Positions 21,801 to 36,800 of a stretch of 64,000 nucleotides of DNA are shown in pieces. A program made the position numbers and the translations under genes. The DNA comes from Carettochelys insculpta. Its lineage: Eukaryota; Chordata; Testudines; Carettochelyidae. The stretch is from the NCBI RefSeq assembly GCF_033958435.1, contig NC_134158.1:10666337-10730336 (forward strand), in the 5' to 3' direction. Position 1 is the first letter of the stretch. Each line of letters starts with the position of its first letter. Below the pieces are notes generated by a model that saw only the letters and a program-made list of their open reading frames with translations, was not told the origin of the DNA and ran no database searches.

Positions 21801-23735
21801 GCGCCCCACGGTCAGGTTGCAGCCCTTCCTGGCCCCTGCCCTGCGCCTCTTGGGCAGGTACACAATCCCCAGCAGCCGCCCCCCGCCCTACAGCGGGTGC
21901 CCTCCCCCCACCCTGACCCACCCTCCCCACAGGACGAGGAGATGCTGGCCCTGCTGCAGGCAGCTGTGGACTCGCAGAGTGCCCGGACCGAACAGGTGAG
22001 CCCAGGGACCCAGGCGTCCGGGCGGGGACGCTGCCCAGAGGGTGGGGGGAGGAGCGGGGACCCAGGCGTCCGGGCGGGGACGCTGCCCGGAGGGGGAGGG
22101 GGAGGAGCGGGGACCCAGGCGTCCGGGCGGGGACGCTGCCCGGAGGGGGAGGGGGAGGAGCGGGGACCCAGGCGTCCGGGCTGACCCTTCCCCCGACAGG
22201 TGCTGGCCGGGCAGGGCATCGACCGACACCTCTTAGGGCTGAAGCTGGAGGCCATCGGCGACGGGCAGCGGGTGCCCGACATCTTCATGGACACGTCCTA
22301 CGCCATCGCCACGCACTGCCGGCTGCTCACCGGCCAGGTACGCCCCCGCCTGCCCCACGGCCTGCCCCACGGCGCCCCCCATCGCCACACACTGCCGGCT
22401 GCTCACCGGCCAGGTACGCCCCCGCCTGTCCCACGGCCTGCCCCACGGCGCCCCCCCCATCGCCACGCACTGCCGGCTGCTCACCGGCCAGGTACGCCCC
22501 CGCCTGCCCCACGGCCTGCCCCACGGCGCCCCCCATCGCCACACACTGCCGGCTGCTCACCGGCCAGGTACGCCCCCGCCTGCCCCACGGCCTGCCCCAC
22601 GGCGCCCCCCCCATCGCCACGCACTGCCAGCTGCTCACCGGCCAGGTACGCCCCCGCCTGCCCCACGGCCTGCCCCACGGCGCCCCCCATTGCCACACAC
22701 TGCCGGCTGCTCACTGGCCAGGTACGCCCCCGCCTGCCCCACGGCCTGCCCCACGGCGCCCCCCCCATCGCCACGCACTGCCGGCTGCTCACCGGCCAGG
22801 TACGCCCCCGCCTGCCCCACGGCCTGCCCCACGGCGCCCCCCATCGCCACACACTGCCGGCTGCTCACCGGCCAGGTACGCCCCCGCCTGCCCCACGGCC
22901 TGCCCCACGGCGCCCCCCATCGCCACACACTGCTGGCTGCTCACCGGCCAGGTACGCCCCCGCCTGCCCCACGGCCTGCCCCACGGCGCCCCCCATCGCC
23001 ACACACTGCCGGCTGCTCACCGGCCAGGTACGCCCCCCGCGTGCCCCATGGCGCCCCCCCCTCGCCACGCACTGCCAGTTGCTCACCGGCCAGGTACGCC
23101 CCTTGCCTGCCCCTTGGTGCCCCACCATCGCCAGGAACTGCTGGCTGCTCACTAGCCAGGTACCCCCCACAGCCTGCTCCATGGCACCCCCCCGCCATTG
23201 CCACGCACTTAGCTGCTCACCAGGTTTACCCTCTGCCCCACAGCCCTGCCCCCAGCGACCCCTGTGCCGTTACCCTGCCCTCACAGCTGCTCGCCTGGCA
23301 CTTAGGGGTCCCAGCCCCCAGGTAGCAGCACCTTCCTGCACCTCTTGTTGCGGCGTAGATGTGGGGGTGGCGGCAGTGGGCTGTTCTCTGCTCCCTCCCT
23401 TCAGGCTGGGACAGGGAGGCTGGGTGGGAGCAGGGCAGGGGGGCTCTGAGGCATGGGGGGACCTCAGGACTGCTCCCCCATCACCCCTCTCCCCTCAGGT
23501 GGCCTCGCGTGCCGACTGCCTGATGGTGTACGGGCCGCAGGTTCCGGACGGCTACGGGGTGTGTTACAACCCCCTGGACTCCCACGTCAACTTTGCCATC
23601 ACCGCCTTCAACTGCTGCCACGAGACCCACGCCCAGCGCCTGGCCCACGCCCTGCAGGGGGTGCTGGACCGGCTCGCCCGCCTGCTGGGGGGGGCCCCCG
23701 ACGGCCCCCTGCACCCTGTGCCCCAGAGCCCCTGA
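12842..23735 (+). CDS. Carnitine acetyltransferase-like protein, probable pseudoenzyme
   Basis: Fourteen coding exons: 12842-12907, 16981-17205, 17449-17567, 17960-18013, 18140-18305, 18492-18666, 19478-19656, 20209-20309, 20827-20946, 21227-21349, 21419-21554, 21933-21995, 22200-22337, 23499-23735. All GT-AG, 1902 nt, 633 aa (human CRAT 626). CRAT moves acetyl groups between CoA and carnitine. Family words are VPPLAQTLERYL, LPKQDYSDWRGQLRFAAKLI, MLHGGG, SGNRWFDKSLQFIV, CATYEVASLRRFHLGRTD, DIFMDTSYAIA, PDGYGVCYNP. Carnitine-site Tyr452, Thr465 and Arg518 are kept, but catalytic His343 is Gln (CAG 20251-20253) and STS-motif Ser554 is Gly (22332-22334). Residues 1-31 are arginine-rich without acids, mitochondrial-like; no AKL-type peroxisomal tail (ends PQSP). 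The frame is intact, so a conserved non-catalytic protein is likelier than a decayed gene. I find no established symbol; CRATL is my label. Confidence 0.9.
12908..13300. repeat. Minisatellite at the start of CRATL intron 1
   Basis: Begins a few bases behind the exon 1 donor. Words GTTGCACGGGGGCGGGGGGA, TTTGCACGGTTGCACGCTGG and GCGGGCGG alternate, in about seven to eight units of 40-65 bp. Confidence 0.8.
13300..16980. other. CRATL intron 1, unique and lower-GC block
   Basis: From about 13,860 to 16,500 GC falls clearly below that of the surroundings. The sequence looks single-copy except for a related word pair, GACCCATTCGTGGGCTGGGC near 14,630 and GACCCACTCGTGGGCCAGGG near 15,815. It may be a diverged interspersed element, but no domain, tRNA head or terminal repeat could be recognised. 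No exon candidate fits CRATL here. Confidence 0.4.
17568..17925. repeat. Minisatellite in CRATL intron 3
   Basis: Starts within 12 bp of the exon 3 donor. Seven copies of about 50 bp: GCGGGGGGAGAGGCATTCAC, AGGGCTGTGGGGCGGGGCAG, GGGCTGTGG. Confidence 0.88.
18650..19345. repeat. Minisatellite copied from CRATL exon 6 end and donor
   Basis: About fourteen copies of a unit of about 48 bp: CACCCTCATGAGAGGTGGGG, CCCCCCGAAACCTGGGGCAG, GCCTGC. The first block equals the last bases of exon 6 (Thr-Leu-Met-Arg) and its donor at 18667, so most copies carry a GAGAG|GTGGGG or GAGAG|GTACGG donor-like site. Confidence 0.9.
19735..20130. repeat. Diverged duplication in CRATL intron 7
   Basis: A segment of about 170 bp is present twice (near 19,790-19,910 and 19,940-20,065): GGCGGGACTTCC, TTTTTTGGGATAACTGTGTA, TGTGGTGAGGCATTGGATTC, GGTGGGATTTCCTAGTTTGG. 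ACTTCCTG-type words recur through the intron. Confidence 0.75.
21484..21790. repeat. Duplicated exon 11 end with acceptor and donor
   Basis: Four copies, the last degenerate, of GTTCTGCGCCTGGCCCGCGC, CATGGACGAGCCCCAAAGCC, AGGTACCC. Each is preceded by CGCAG or ACAG and C-rich sequence. Copy 2 could act as a 49-nt exon (21596-21644). Its donor lies 90 nt beyond the first, with an open frame between. Confidence 0.85.
22000..22190. repeat. Minisatellite in CRATL intron 12
   Basis: Four copies of about 54 bp containing GGACCCAGGCGTCCGGGCGG and GGACGCTGCCCGGAGGGGGA; the core is again the CCCAGGCGTCC variant of the SINE-like motif. Confidence 0.85.
22305..23170. repeat. Minisatellite copied from CRATL exon 13 end and donor
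   Basis: About twelve copies of 76-78 bp: CATCGCCACGCACTGCCGGC, TGCTCACCGGCCAGGTACGC, CCCCGCCTGCCCCACGGCCT. The first 31 bases are coding in exon 13 (Ile-Ala-Thr-His-Cys-Arg-Leu-Leu-Thr-Gly-Gln) and are followed by the donor at 22338. About ten later copies keep CAGGTACGCC intact; the last two are degenerate. Confidence 0.92.
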
Positions 23736-24135
23736 ACCCCCCCGATGGGCCCCTACGCCCAGCGCCTGGCCTGTACCTTGCAGGGGGTGCTGGACCGGCT
23801 CACCTGCCTGCTGGGGGGCCCCCGACGGCCCCCTGCACCCCAGAGCCCCTGAACCCCCCGATGGGCCCCTACGCCCAGCGCCTGGCCTGTACCTTGCAGG
23901 GGGTGCTGGACTGGCTCGCCCACCTGCTGGGGGGGCCCCCCGCACCTTGTGCCCCAAATCCCCCGATGGGCCCCCACGCCCAGTGCCTGGCCCATGACTT
24001 GCAAGGGGTGCTGGACCAGCTCGCCCGCCTGCTGGGGGGGGCGATTGCCTCCTGTGCCCCAGAGTCCCTGAAACCCCCCAATGGGCCCCCACGCCCCGCA
24101 GGAGGTGCTAGACTGGCTCACCTGCCTGCTGGGGG
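23630..24135. repeat. Tandem copies of the CRATL terminal coding segment
   Basis: Units of about 110-125 bp. The first is coding (Ala-Gln-Arg-Leu-Ala-His-Ala-Leu-Gln-Gly-Val-Leu-Asp) and ends with the stop at 23733-23735. Four to five further copies follow in the 3' UTR (GGGGGTGCTGGACCGGCTCG, GGGCCCCTACGCCCAGCGCC). Confidence 0.88.
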
Positions 24136-24184
24136 CCGGGGGGCACTGATGGCCTCCCCGGCCCCCTACCCCATCACACTCCAC

Positions 24185-24375
24185 CAGCATCCCCCCTCAA
24201 CCTGCTCTTTTACCCACAATGCACTGCCCCAGCACCCCCCCCGCCCTGCCTGCCCTCCTACCCACAATGCACTGCCCCAGCATCCCCCCCCCCGCCCCGC
24301 CTGCCCTCCTACCCACAATGCACTGCCCCAGCATCTCCCCCGTCCCCCTCCTGCCCTCCTACCCACAATGGCTCT
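24185..24375. repeat. CRATL 3' UTR repeat with ACCCACAATGC core
   Basis: Four copies of about 55 bp with CTACCCACAATGCACTGCCC and AGCATC. The core resembles the ZNF143 (SBS) motif half ACCCACAATGCA. Confidence 0.75.
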
Positions 24376-24439
24376 GCTGGGCCCCACACGCTCCGGGGGT
24401 CGGGGGGAATCTAACTTATTTTTGAAGGGAGGGGGAGTC

Positions 24440-24445
24440 AATAAA
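24440..24445 (+). terminator. CRATL poly(A) signal
   Basis: AATAAA in an AT-richer stretch (CAATAAAGTTTGGC), about 700 bp past the CRATL stop; the first canonical signal. Confidence 0.75.
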
Positions 24446-24459
24446 GTTTGGCTCTGAGC

Positions 24460-25497
24460 TTTGTAGCTGGCCCCTGTCGGCTCTAAGTGTGTGTGTGGGG
24501 GGGCTCTGCCCCAGGGGCCCCTCAGCCCCATGGCCCCACTGACCCTCCAGCTGCAGGGTTCAGGGACCCCAATTCTGCTGTGGTCCTGGGACCCTCAAGT
24601 GCCTCGCTGCTGCCGCAGCCCCCGCCCCCGCGCCAGGGGGCAGGAAGGGGTCACAGCCTGGGGGTGGGACTGAGAGTTTGCAGTGTACCTCCCCCACACC
24701 CCCTTCCGCACGCAATAGCTCCGCCCCTCTAGTAGCCACGCCCCTTTTCTGGCCCCGCCCCCTTGGCTGGGGTGGAGACGAGCCAATTAAAAGGCGTAGC
24801 GTCACTAGTTACCGGGCAGACTCAGCGGCCGTGCTGGGGCGGGTGAGCAGGTGGGGGCGGGGCCTCGGACCCCACTTGCCCGGAGAGCGCCGGGGGAGGG
24901 GGCCAGAGGCCTGCGGAGGGGGGTGGGGCTATTATGTTAAGGGCGGGGCCGGCGAGGGGGAGGGGTGTCTGTTTTTGTAGGGTCTACCTGAACAGCTCGG
25001 GGCCAGCCTTCCCCCCACCACATAGGGTCGCGCTCCCCGGCCCAGCGCCCCGGGTCCGCCCGGCGCTGAGAGCAGCGGCCACCCGTGTCATGAGCTGTGC
25101 GGGTCTCTGCGGCACCCTCCCGCGTCCCCCCCCCAAGGAGAGCCCGGGGGAGCGGGGGTCCGGGCTGAGGTCTCCTTCCTCGGTTGTTCCCGCTGCGCAC
25201 CTCCGGGGGGGTCCGGGTATCGGGGCGGGGGAACCGGGTATGGGGGGAATGGGGTCCAGGTCCCAGCGGCGGCAGGGGGCCGGGTATAGGGGCGGGGGTG
25301 GGGACCTGGGTGAGGGTGGGATCCGGGTATCGGGGTGGGAGTGGGTTTCGGGGCGAGGGGAGATCCGGGTGTCGGGGGGGTGGGAATCCGGGTGTCGGGG
25401 GGGGGGCTGGTGACGCTGCCGGTTCCCCCCCCCCCACCCGCTCGGCTGCTTCGCAGCAGCAGAAACACGAGCGGCTCCGTCCCCGCAGCCCCGCACC
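24460..25497 (+). promoter_or_regulatory. PRRT1 promoter and 5' UTR region (inferred)
   Basis: CpG-rich spacer upstream of the PRRT1 start codon. GAGCCAATTAAAAGGCG at about 24,780 offers a CCAAT box and an AT-rich element; GC boxes (GGGGCGGGG) follow. From about 25,200 to 25,420 the word ATCCGGGTATCGGGGCGGG repeats irregularly. The exact transcription start cannot be read. Confidence 0.45.
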
Positions 25498-32693
<7,196 letters not shown>

Positions 32694-33275
32694 CGCCGCC
32701 CCCTGCCCGCCGGCCACGCCCACCGCCTGCGGCCCCGCCCCCGCCCGCCGGCCACACCCACCGCCTGCAACAACACCTACTGCCCCTCCACAGCCCCGCC
32801 CCCTGCCCGCCGGCCACGCCCACCGCCTGCGGCCCCGCCCCCTGCCCGCCGGCCACACCCACCGCCTGCAACAACACCTACTGCCCCTCCACAGCCCCGC
32901 CCCCTGCCCGCCGGCCACACCCACCGCCTGCGGCCCCGCCCCCGCCCGCCGGCCACACCCACCGCCTGCAACAACACCTACTGCCCCTCCACAGCCCCGC
33001 CCCCTGCCCGCCGGCCACGCCCACCGCCTGCGGCCCCGCCCCCGCCCGCCGGCCACACCCACCGCCTGCAACAACACCTACTGCCCCTCCACAGCCCCGC
33101 CCCCTGCCCGCCGGCCACACCCACCGCCTGCGGCCCCGCTCCCTGCCCGCCGGCCACACCCACCGCCTGCGGTCCCGCCCCCTGCCGGCCGGCCACACCC
33201 ACCGCCTGCAGCAACACCAACTGCCCCTCCACAGCCCCGCCCCCTGCCCGTCGGCCACACCCACCGCCTGCAGCA
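32694..33275. repeat. Minisatellite in PRRT1 3' UTR
   Basis: Starts within 10 bp of the PRRT1 stop. Mixed units of 36-40 bp (CCCGCCGGCCACACCCACCG, CCTGCGGCCCCGCC) alternate with a longer form that adds CAACAACACCTACTGCCCCT, giving a higher-order period of about 120 bp. Confidence 0.9.
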
Positions 33276-34098
33276 TCCACCCCATTGCCTGCCGCCTCAC
33301 CCGCTCCCTCCAGCCACGCCCCCTGCCCCCACCACTGCCCAGTGCCACACCCACCACCCCGCCCCCTGCCGGCCACACCCACCGCCCTGGCCACAGCCTG
33401 CGGCCCCGCCCACTGCCTGTTGAGGGCCCCTGCCAGCCAATCCCCTCCTGACCTCTTACCCAGAATCCTCTGCACGCTGTTGTCAACATCACCCACACTC
33501 CCCTGAGCTGAGACAGTCCCAGAAGCCTTTGCAAGGCCTGGCCCCGCCCAAGAACAAGCTCCACCCCCTGGCTTCCAGCCCCTCCCCTTTGGGCCTCTGC
33601 CCCATAACTGGGGATGGGGGGCACAAACCCCAAGCTACACCACGGAGCCCCCATTCAAAGGGATAGCCCCAGCATGAGCCCCCTGAACCTGGGTACCCCA
33701 TTTCTCCCATGCCCCACCAGCCGGAGAGAGCCCCACGGCAGGGTGCCTGGCTTTTGGGGCAGTGAGGGTCAGGATGGGGGTTGGGGGGGGGGAGGGCTGA
33801 GGGACTGATGCTGCATTTTGGGGCTCAGAGACCAGGGAGCAGAATCACTGAGGTGGTGGGGGCTCTCAAGTGGGGGCCCCCATCACCCCCAACCAGAAAC
33901 ACTGCCAGCAGAGCTAACCCCAAAATGTGGCCAGCCAGGGCTCTCCTGCAGTGACCCCCTGTGGGCACTGTTGCGGCAAGGGGCTGGCAGGGTGGGGAGC
34001 AAAGTCATATGGTCTTTTGTACCCCCCCCATGGGCCCTGATCCCTGAGTGACCCCCAGCCCCTGCCAGACACCACCCCAGTTCTGTGTGTGTGACCAC
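33276..34098 (+). other. PRRT1 distal 3' UTR (inferred)
   Basis: Mostly unique C-rich sequence between the 3' UTR array and the poly(A) signal. No other feature recognised. Confidence 0.5.
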
Positions 34099-34104
34099 AA
34101 TAAA
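34099..34104 (+). terminator. PRRT1 poly(A) signal
   Basis: AATAAA in GACCACAATAAACCTCTACA, about 1.4 kb past the PRRT1 stop. Confidence 0.75.
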
Positions 34105-34425
34105 CCTCTACAGAGACCCACGCCGGCCTCCTTCCTGGGCTGGGGTCTGGGCCGGGCCCTGAGCTGCTCCCCCTCCTCCTCCCGTTCCCTCCCCTGCCCA
34201 CTCACCCCCCAGCTGCCTGCGGGCACCCTCTGCCCCTGCTCCCCACCTCCCTCTCACCATCCTGGCTCTTTCATGTGTCCATGGTGACGGTTGCCTGGCT
34301 ACAGAAGGATGGAGGGACCATGTGGTGGCTTGGGGCATGTAAGGCCAGGGATGTTGAGGGGAACCGCTGGGGGGGACCTGCCACAGACAACACCAACCGG
34401 CCGAGTCGGAGTCTGAACAATTAAC

Positions 34426-34431
34426 TTTACT
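34426..34431 (-). terminator. FKBPL poly(A) signal (variant)
   Basis: TTTACT on the plus strand, the variant AGTAAA on the minus strand, in an AT-rich patch about 500 bp past the FKBPL stop. No canonical AATAAA lies closer. Confidence 0.45.
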
Positions 34432-34469
34432 AACGAAGGTGAGAAATTACTGGGGCTGGTTGGGAGCCG

Positions 34470-34915
34470 CACCCCTAGAGGGGACAGGCCCTGCCCCACT
34501 CCCTGCCCCACTTTCAGCCAGGCCCTGCCCCATTCCCTGGCCCCTGAGTCAGCCAGTCCTGCCCTGGGCCAGGGGGAGCCGGCACCCCTAGAGGGGACAG
34601 GCCCTGCCCCATTCCTTGCCCCCTCAGCTAGTCAGGCCCTGCCCTGGGCCACGTGGGAACAAGCACCCCTTAGAGAGGCTAGGCCATGCCCCACTGCCTG
34701 CCCCCGCTGAGCCAGCCACTCCTGCCCTGGGCTGAGGGGAGCCAGTACCTCCAGAGGGGACAGGCCGTCCCAGTCCCTGCCCTGGGCCAGAGGGAGCCGG
34801 CATCCCTAGAGGGGGCAGGCACTGCCCCATTCCCTGCCCTGGGCTAGGGGGAGCTGCGCCCCTAGAGGGGACAGGCCCTGCCCCATTCCTTGCCCCCTAC
34901 CCTAGGCCTTCCCTG
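34470..34915. repeat. Repeats in FKBPL 3' UTR
   Basis: About five diverged copies of 80-100 bp with CCCCTAGAGGGGACAGGCCC, TGCCCCATTCCCTGCC and CCTGGGCCAGGGGGAGC. Confidence 0.7.
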
Positions 34916-34935
34916 ACCCACACGCGGCTCCGGGC

Positions 34936-35913
34936 TCAGGAGAAGAGCTTGCTCATGGCCCGGGCCAGGCGGACATCCCGCTCCCGCGCCCGCTGCCCCA
35001 CACGCTGCAGTTCCCTGCGGGCGGCAGTGTTGCCCGGCTCGGCTGTCAGCAGCTGGCGGAGGTCCTCGGCCGCGCCCTCCAGGTCACCGGTGGCAGCGCG
35101 GGCCAGGCCACGGCGGTAGCGGGCCTTGGTGTGGCCGGGCTGCAGCGCTAGGGCCTTGGTGCAGTTGCGGGCGGCGTGGGCCGGCTGGCCGAGGCGCAGC
35201 TGGCAGGCAGCCAGGTTGGCATGCAGGTCAGCCCGCAGGCGGGCGTGCTCGGGATCGAGGGGGGCCGGGCTGGCGGCGATCACCAGCCGCAGGGCCCGGC
35301 TGTAGCACCGGGCGGCCACCCCCACCTCCCCAGCCCGGTAGCGCTCGGAGCCGCGCTCCTTGTGCTGAAGCGCCAGCGCCCACTTCTCAGCCACGCCCAG
35401 CTGCCAGGGCTCTGGCACCGGGACAAAGGAGGCCAGGTGCACGCCCAGCATGACACCGTCCCCCGCCCGCAGCTCCGCCCGCTCCCCTGGCGCCATGGAC
35501 TCCAGGCAGGCGTCCACCAGCCCGTCCAGGGCGCCGTCGCCCTCGCCCAGCTCCAGCGTGGCCCAGCGGTTGGCCGGGTACCCCAGGGGTGCCTCCGCCG
35601 GCGCCGCCAGGTACACACGGCACAGCGAGCCCGGCACTGGCTTGTCCAGCCCCACGCCTGCCCGCAGCACCCGCTTGGTGAAGGCGCCATCCGGCGATAC
35701 CCAGAGCGGCCCCCCAGGGTCCCGCTCATCCGGCACCCCGGGGCTCCCCGGCTGCTGCTCCTCCTCCAGCCCCAGGCCCCAGGGTGCAGTGTTGGCCTCC
35801 GGCGTCTCATTGGCTGCTCCTCTGGCCTCTGCTGTCCCATTGGTTGCTTCATCAGCTGTGGTCACCCCATTGGCCGCTCCGCCGGCCTCTGCAGTCCCAC
35901 TGGCAGCTGCCAT
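34936..35913 (-). CDS. FKBPL: FKBPL, FK506-binding-like TPR co-chaperone
   Basis: Single coding exon, 325 aa (human 349). FKBPL is an HSP90 co-chaperone with a degenerate immunophilin domain and C-terminal TPR repeats, involved in p21 stability and steroid receptor complexes in mammals. Visible: a low-complexity N-terminus (residues 1-45, repeats of GAANG/TAEA), LWVSPDGAFTKRVLRAGVGL DKP at the start of the FKBP-like part, CLESMAPGERAEL in its middle, then SERYRAGEVGVAARCYSRAL, LHANLAACQLRLGQPAHAAR and ALALQPGHTKARYRRGLARA as three TPR blocks (about 190-300). The start is ATG 35913-35911; an acceptor-like CCCCCAG lies just upstream on the minus strand, so the 5' UTR is probably split. Its strand is opposite to that expected relative to PRRT1 in human. 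Confidence 0.95.
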   Translation of the reverse strand: MAAASGTAEAGGAANGVTTADEATNGTAEARGAANETPEANTAPWGLGLEEEQQPGSPGVPDERDPGGPLWVSPDGAFTKRVLRAGVGLDKPVPGSLCRVYLAAPAEAPLGYPANRWATLELGEGDGALDGLVDACLESMAPGERAELRAGDGVMLGVHLASFVPVPEPWQLGVAEKWALALQHKERGSERYRAGEVGVAARCYSRALRLVIAASPAPLDPEHARLRADLHANLAACQLRLGQPAHAARNCTKALALQPGHTKARYRRGLARAATGDLEGAAEDLRQLLTAEPGNTAARRELQRVGQRARERDVRLARAMSKLFS

Positions 35914-36600
35914 GGGCTCTGGGGGGGGGGGGATTTCGGGGGTGGTCCCCCAGCAGTGCGGCCTGGTGGATGGGGGGCAGCTGGGAGACAGGGGTCCTAA
36001 AGCAGAGAGCAGAGGGATCAGGTCTGAAAGAACCCAGGAGTCTGTGCTGCCAGCCTCTACCCCCAGACACCCCTGTGCCCTGGCTCCTAGCTGTGCCCCT
36101 GCGCAGAGAACCCAGGCGTCCTGGCCTCCTCCCCCACCTGCGCTCTCTGTCTGTTTCTTCCTCCCCCAAGCCCCCTCACCCCTCCTGGGGGCTCAGACCG
36201 GGATCCAGCCGGACTCTGGGCCCCGCCCCCCACTGCTCCCCGAATGTTGGCGTCAGTTTCTGGGTCCTGGACCCGCTACACTGCAGGCCCCCCCGCCCCC
36301 CGAGGCGGTCTGGGGCCCCGGCTCTGACACCCCAAGAACAAGCAGCACATGGGGGCGCTGCTCCCCCCACCCCGGAGCAGCGGATGGCTAAATAGGATGT
36401 CCGTGAGCCCCGCGTGGGGGGGCTGGGGGGCGGGGTTCAGGAGCGGGGGAGGACAGGGAGGGGGCAGAGATTGAGAAAAAGGTGCGGGGGCGCAGCGAGC
36501 AGTTCTTGGGGCGCCCCGATTTGGGGGGAACGGGGAGGCGGCGGGGGGCGGGGCAGGGCAGAGCAGGGCAGACCTTACCCCTCCTGCAGAGCGCGGAACC
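35914..36600 (-). other. FKBPL 5' UTR intron (inferred)
   Basis: GC-rich sequence between the FKBPL start exon and its likely promoter. Scattered AACCCAGGAGTC words of the SINE-like family; nothing else recognised. Confidence 0.4.
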
Positions 36601-36800
36601 CAGGAGTCCGGGGTGGTGCGCAGTGGAGAGGGCTGCAGACTACATTTCCCAGAAGACCCCGCGGTCCACCCTCTCCCCTCCCCGTTGATTTAAATGTCGC
36701 TTACGTCACCGCCCAGCTGGGTGCTGCTCCGCGGGCTGTGATTGGGCGCTGGCGGGCGTGGGGGCGGGGCGCGTGGTTCTAGCTCAAAGTGCGGAGGGGA
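36601..36800 (-). promoter_or_regulatory. Probable FKBPL promoter
   Basis: A ZNF143/Staf-like site ACTACATTTCCCAGAAG (36639-36655), a CRE-like TTACGTCACC near 36,700, an inverted CCAAT box (GATTGGGCGCTGG, about 36,741) and GC boxes lie within 150 bp. This is a typical TATA-less housekeeping promoter; FKBPL is the nearest gene on the minus strand. Confidence 0.5.

Noticed and set aside
12842..23735. Choline acetyltransferase or carnitine octanoyltransferase instead of a CRAT-like gene
   Set aside because: Residue numbering and words such as LPKQDYSDWRGQLRFAAKLI and the N-terminal layout track CRAT closely; CHAT and CROT differ in length and in these blocks.
12842..23735. CRATL as an ordinary decayed pseudogene
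   Set aside because: All 14 exons keep frame and GT-AG sites, with no internal stop over 633 codons. A relic would be expected to show breaks. The active-site changes alone do not make it a pseudogene.
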